From DASUPK01 sp963743575 (GTDB lineage: Bacteria; Actinomycetota; Thermoleophilia; Solirubrobacterales; 70-9): 64,000 bases of DNA. The translations under genes were made by a program, and so were the position numbers. Positions 60,443-64,000 of this stretch are shown in pieces. The stretch covers positions 186,001 to 250,000 of the forward strand of contig CAVUQC010000007.1 in the NCBI GenBank assembly GCA_963743575.1, given 5' to 3'. Position 1 is the first letter of the stretch. Every line of letters starts with the position of its first letter. The notes beneath the pieces are model-generated. The model worked only from the letters and a program-made list of their open reading frames with translations, ran no database searches and was not told the origin of the DNA.

Positions 60443-61317
60443 AGCTCCGGGACGTCCGCGCCCATGGGCGAGAAGGGCACCCGCCGAACCTCAGCCCAGT
60501 CCCCGACCCGCTCGCTCAGTGCCTTCATCACCTCGCCCGTGCTCTGCCAGAAGGTCCAGACCAGCACGGTCGGCCCCGCACCTGAGATCGTCGCCCCGAT
60601 GGCACCCATCCGCGGAGCCTCCTCCACGATCTCCATCGAGCGCGGGTAGAGGTGGGCACGAGCAGGCTGATGGATCCGATCGGCGAGGCCGCGGCCGATC
60701 AGGGTCAGGTCCGAGCGCTGAATTCCCAGAACAAGCTCTGAGGCGGCGGAGATGTTGGCGACCGCGTCGGTGAGCGGCACATCGTCTGGAATCGCCTTCC
60801 GCGCCTCCTCGGTCGGAACCTGCTCGCCGGGAACGACCACCACCGCCTCGACGCCCTGCGGCGGATCCAGACGGGTCGAGGTGAGCGTGTCACCGTCGCT
60901 CGAGCAGACGACGAACCCGCCGTATAGCGCCGCGGCCACGTTGTCCGGGTGACCCTCGATCTCGGCGGCCCTGGCGAGCACGTCCTCGGGCTCCTGGGCC
61001 AGCTCATAGAGATGGTCGGCGGCGAGCAGGCCCGCGACGATCGCCGCCGCACTTGAACCGAGGCCCGCCGCGAGCGGAATCTCGCTCTTGATGCGGAACG
61101 CGATCCCGTCCGCGGAGCGCAAGGACTCGAACGCGCGCACGCAGAGGTTGGAGCGATCAAGCGGGACCTCGAGCCCCTTCGCCTCGACCGAGAACGATTC
61201 GGCCTCCTCCACCTCCAGCTCGAGGTGCATCGCAAGCGCAGCGGCCAGCACGTCGTAACCCGGGCCGAGGTTGGCCGAGGAGGCCGGCACTTTGACCAGC
61301 CGTCGCCGAGCGGTCAT
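60439..61317 (-). CDS. thrB: Homoserine kinase
   Basis: The 292-residue GHMP kinase has VKVPASSANLGPGYDVLAAA at the N-terminus, the ATP-binding PLAAGLGSSAAAIVAGL and EGHPDNVAAALYGGFVV. It phosphorylates homoserine for threonine synthase. It is fourth in the row hom-thrC-SnoaL-thrB, separated from the SnoaL-like gene by 18 bases, and overlaps the Ser-x-x protein gene. Confidence 0.96.
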   Translation of the reverse strand: MTARRRLVKVPASSANLGPGYDVLAAALAMHLELEVEEAESFSVEAKGLEVPLDRSNLCVRAFESLRSADGIAFRIKSEIPLAAGLGSSAAAIVAGLLAADHLYELAQEPEDVLARAAEIEGHPDNVAAALYGGFVVCSSDGDTLTSTRLDPPQGVEAVVVVPGEQVPTEEARKAIPDDVPLTDAVANISAASELVLGIQRSDLTLIGRGLADRIHQPARAHLYPRSMEIVEEAPRMGAIGATISGAGPTVLVWTFWQSTGEVMKALSERVGDWAEVRRVPFSPMGADVPEL

Positions 61318-61335
61318 GGGCCGGAGGCTATCCGG

Positions 61336-61733
61336 CTAGCCGGCACGTGCAGCCCGCAGCGCCTGCTCGCGGTCCATGAACATCCGGTATCGGCGCACGC
61401 GCCCGTTCTCGAAGCGGACCAGATGGAACGCCGGCGTCTCGAGCTCGATGCCGCTCCGGGCCCCACGGACGTTGAGGTGGACGACAGCCAGCACTTCGTC
61501 GCCGAGATCCATGAGCTCATCGACCTGGATCTCCATCTCACCGAGGAAACCGATGACGCCCCTCAGATGCTCCTCGACCTGCTCCCGGCCCTGGACGACT
61601 CGGCCGTCCGGTACCTCGGGCGCGTCCTCCCAGATCCAGTCACCGTCATCACTCCAGAACTCGATCATCCGGTCGACGTTGCCCGAGTTCCAGGCTTCGA
61701 ACATCTTCTTGGCGATCTCGATGTCCGAGTCCA

Positions 61734-61734
<1 letters not shown>
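61336..61734 (-). CDS. SnoaL-like NTF2-fold protein in threonine operon
   Basis: The 132-residue protein has AKKMFEAWNSGNVDRMIEFW, VVQGREQVEEHLRGVIGFLG and FHLVRFENGRVRRYRMFMDR, typical of the SnoaL/NTF2 fold. The GTG at 61734 overlaps the thrC TAG by one base and is the best start. The position between thrC and thrB is unusual, and no step of threonine synthesis needs such a protein; it may only be co-expressed. Confidence 0.8.
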
Positions 61735-62768
<1,034 letters not shown>

Positions 62769-62777
62769 CAGATCGGG

Positions 62778-63992
62778 CTAACCGAACTCTTCCTCGATCA
62801 CCCGGATCGAGCGAGGGGCCGAGCGGAGGAACCTGAGCTTTGCAATGCGTCGCAGGGCCGTGGCGAACCGCTTCTCGCTCACGGGGTGCATGACCATGAT
62901 CAGCTGGGCCTCGCCGCCGAGGCCGCGCTGGACAACGCTCCGCACCGAGACCCCGTTGTCGCCGAGCACCTCCGCGACCTTGGCGAGCACTCCGGGCTCG
63001 TCGTCCACCTCAAGGTGGAGGTAGAAGGCCATCCTCGCGTCCTTGGCGATCCGCAGCCTCGCGTTCTCCTCGAAGAGCGGCGAGCCGCCGTTGATCACGG
63101 AGACGACGTCGCCAAGGACCGCGGCGGCCGTCTCCGGGCCGCCGGCGCCCGGACCCGACATGGTGATCTCGGTGATCGCCGGCGACTCGACCATCACCGC
63201 GTTGAACGGTCCTTCGATCGGCGAGAGTGGGTGGCCGGGATACAAAAAGCACGGGAAGACGCGCACGCTGATCTCGCCCTCGCCGATGCGCTCAGCCACG
63301 CCGAGCAGCTTCAGCGAGAGCCCGAGCTCCTTCGCGTAGGCGATGTCGTCCGGCTTGATCCGCTCGATCCCCTCATAGGGGACGTCCTTGAGCTCGACGG
63401 GGGCGCCGAAGGCGAGGCGGGCCAGGATGGCCATCTTCGCCGCCGCATCCGCGCCGCCGACGTCGTCCGTCGGGTCGGCCTCGGCGTAGCCGAGATCCTG
63501 GGCCTGCTTGAGCGCCTCCTCGTAGGAGAGGCCGCTGCGGGCCATCTCGCTGAGGATGTAGTTGGTCGTGCCGTTGACGATCCCGAAGACCTTCTCGATC
63601 GGGATGGCACCGAGGCTCTCCTGCACCACGCGGATCACCGGGATCGCACCGGCGACCGCTGCCTCGAAGCGAAGCTGCGCGCCGCCCTCCCGCGCCGCGG
63701 CAACCAGCTCCTCGCCGTGCTGGGCCAGCAGCTGCTTGTTCGCGGTGACGACATGCTTGCCCTCGCGGAGCGCGCGGGTGACGTAGCCAAGCGCCGGATC
63801 GATGCCGCCGATCAGCTCCACCACGATCTCGCTGCGCGACAGGATCCGGTCGAAGTCGCCCTTCCGGCGACTGAGAACACCGCTCACGCGCGGGCGACGG
63901 CCCGACACTTCCTCCACCATCCCGGCACGCTCGTTGAGCAGCCGGCGGAATGCTGCGCCGACCGTCCCCTTCCCGAGGATCCCGACGTTCAC
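62778..63992 (-). CDS. hom: Homoserine dehydrogenase (5' end may lie outside the window)
   Basis: The 404 residues seen include the Rossmann motif VGILGKGTVGAAFRRL, NGTTNYILSEM, DVGGADAAAKMAILARLAFG and a C-terminal ACT domain (FYLHLEVDDEPGVLAKVAEV) for threonine feedback. The GTG at 63992 gives a start two residues before the Rossmann strand; the frame stays open to the window edge, and a few more N-terminal residues may exist. It is the first threonine gene in this row and precedes thrC directly. Confidence 0.95.
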   Translation of the reverse strand: MNVGILGKGTVGAAFRRLLNERAGMVEEVSGRRPRVSGVLSRRKGDFDRILSRSEIVVELIGGIDPALGYVTRALREGKHVVTANKQLLAQHGEELVAAAREGGAQLRFEAAVAGAIPVIRVVQESLGAIPIEKVFGIVNGTTNYILSEMARSGLSYEEALKQAQDLGYAEADPTDDVGGADAAAKMAILARLAFGAPVELKDVPYEGIERIKPDDIAYAKELGLSLKLLGVAERIGEGEISVRVFPCFLYPGHPLSPIEGPFNAVMVESPAITEITMSGPGAGGPETAAAVLGDVVSVINGGSPLFEENARLRIAKDARMAFYLHLEVDDEPGVLAKVAEVLGDNGVSVRSVVQRGLGGEAQLIMVMHPVSEKRFATALRRIAKLRFLRSAPRSIRVIEEEFG

Positions 63993-64000
63993 GTTGTCGG

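Overview
The window reads as chromosomal DNA of a high-GC actinobacterium. Dense gene packing, many ATGA/GTGA stop-start overlaps, frequent GTG starts, a group 1h-type [NiFe] hydrogenase locus with DUF5947/DUF6084-like genes, and small secreted proteins of a kind I associate with Solirubrobacterales suggest class Thermoleophilia. That placement is inference from gene content; no rRNA or tRNA gene is visible. I saw no insertion sequence, prophage, integrase or CRISPR array, and no gene-free stretch exceeds 300 bases (the longest is about 280, upstream of gltB).

Layout. 1-7 kb: end of a wax-ester synthase/acyltransferase gene, a secreted subtilase, and a ROK-regulated sugar ABC transporter. 7-11 kb: envelope proteins, with two paralogous membrane-anchored HTH proteins flanking a lipoprotein and a collagen-like secreted protein. 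11-14 kb: small conserved genes, FxsA and a frameshifted HAD hydrolase. 14-21.5 kb: an addB-addA-GGCT operon for double-strand break processing. 21.5-27 kb: an HxlR regulator, a divergent membrane serine protease/penicillin-binding protein pair, and small envelope genes; two copies of an intergenic repeat sit here between convergent genes. 27-29.4 kb: FHA, STAS and RsbU-type genes for partner-switching signalling.

29.4-36.2 kb is a compact redox module on the minus strand: two small membrane proteins, a ferric-reductase-like heme protein, an FAD/NAD(P) reductase, a [3Fe-4S] ferredoxin, another small membrane protein and ApbE, joined by overlaps. Nearby are one more small membrane protein gene and a divergent OmpR-type two-component system followed by a fifth. 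Two near-identical direct-repeat sites lie about 71-73 bp upstream of the two promoter-proximal small-protein genes and are probable targets of the regulator. I do not recognise the module as a described system, and it is my main candidate for something new.

36-42 kb: a universal stress protein and glutamate synthase large subunit. 42.3-58.9 kb: a nickel/hydrogen island. A Fur-family regulator preceded by a perfect Nur-like inverted repeat overlaps a NiCoT-type nickel transporter gene. Next to it a minus-strand operon of about 14.4 kb encodes HypC, a HypC-like paralog, HypD, HypE, hydrogenase small and large subunits, a NifU-like protein, DUF5947-like and DUF6084-like proteins, an uncharacterised 395-residue protein, the maturation endopeptidase, HypA, HypB, a double-SIS protein and HypF. 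A TTGACA-N17-TAGGTT promoter stands upstream of hypC. Together these genes would import nickel, build the NiFe(CN)2CO site and make a soluble-side uptake hydrogenase of the kind that oxidises atmospheric H2.

59-64 kb: small enzymes and the threonine operon hom-thrC-(SnoaL-like)-thrB, which ends in a gene for a membrane protein containing 21 serines at exact three-residue spacing.
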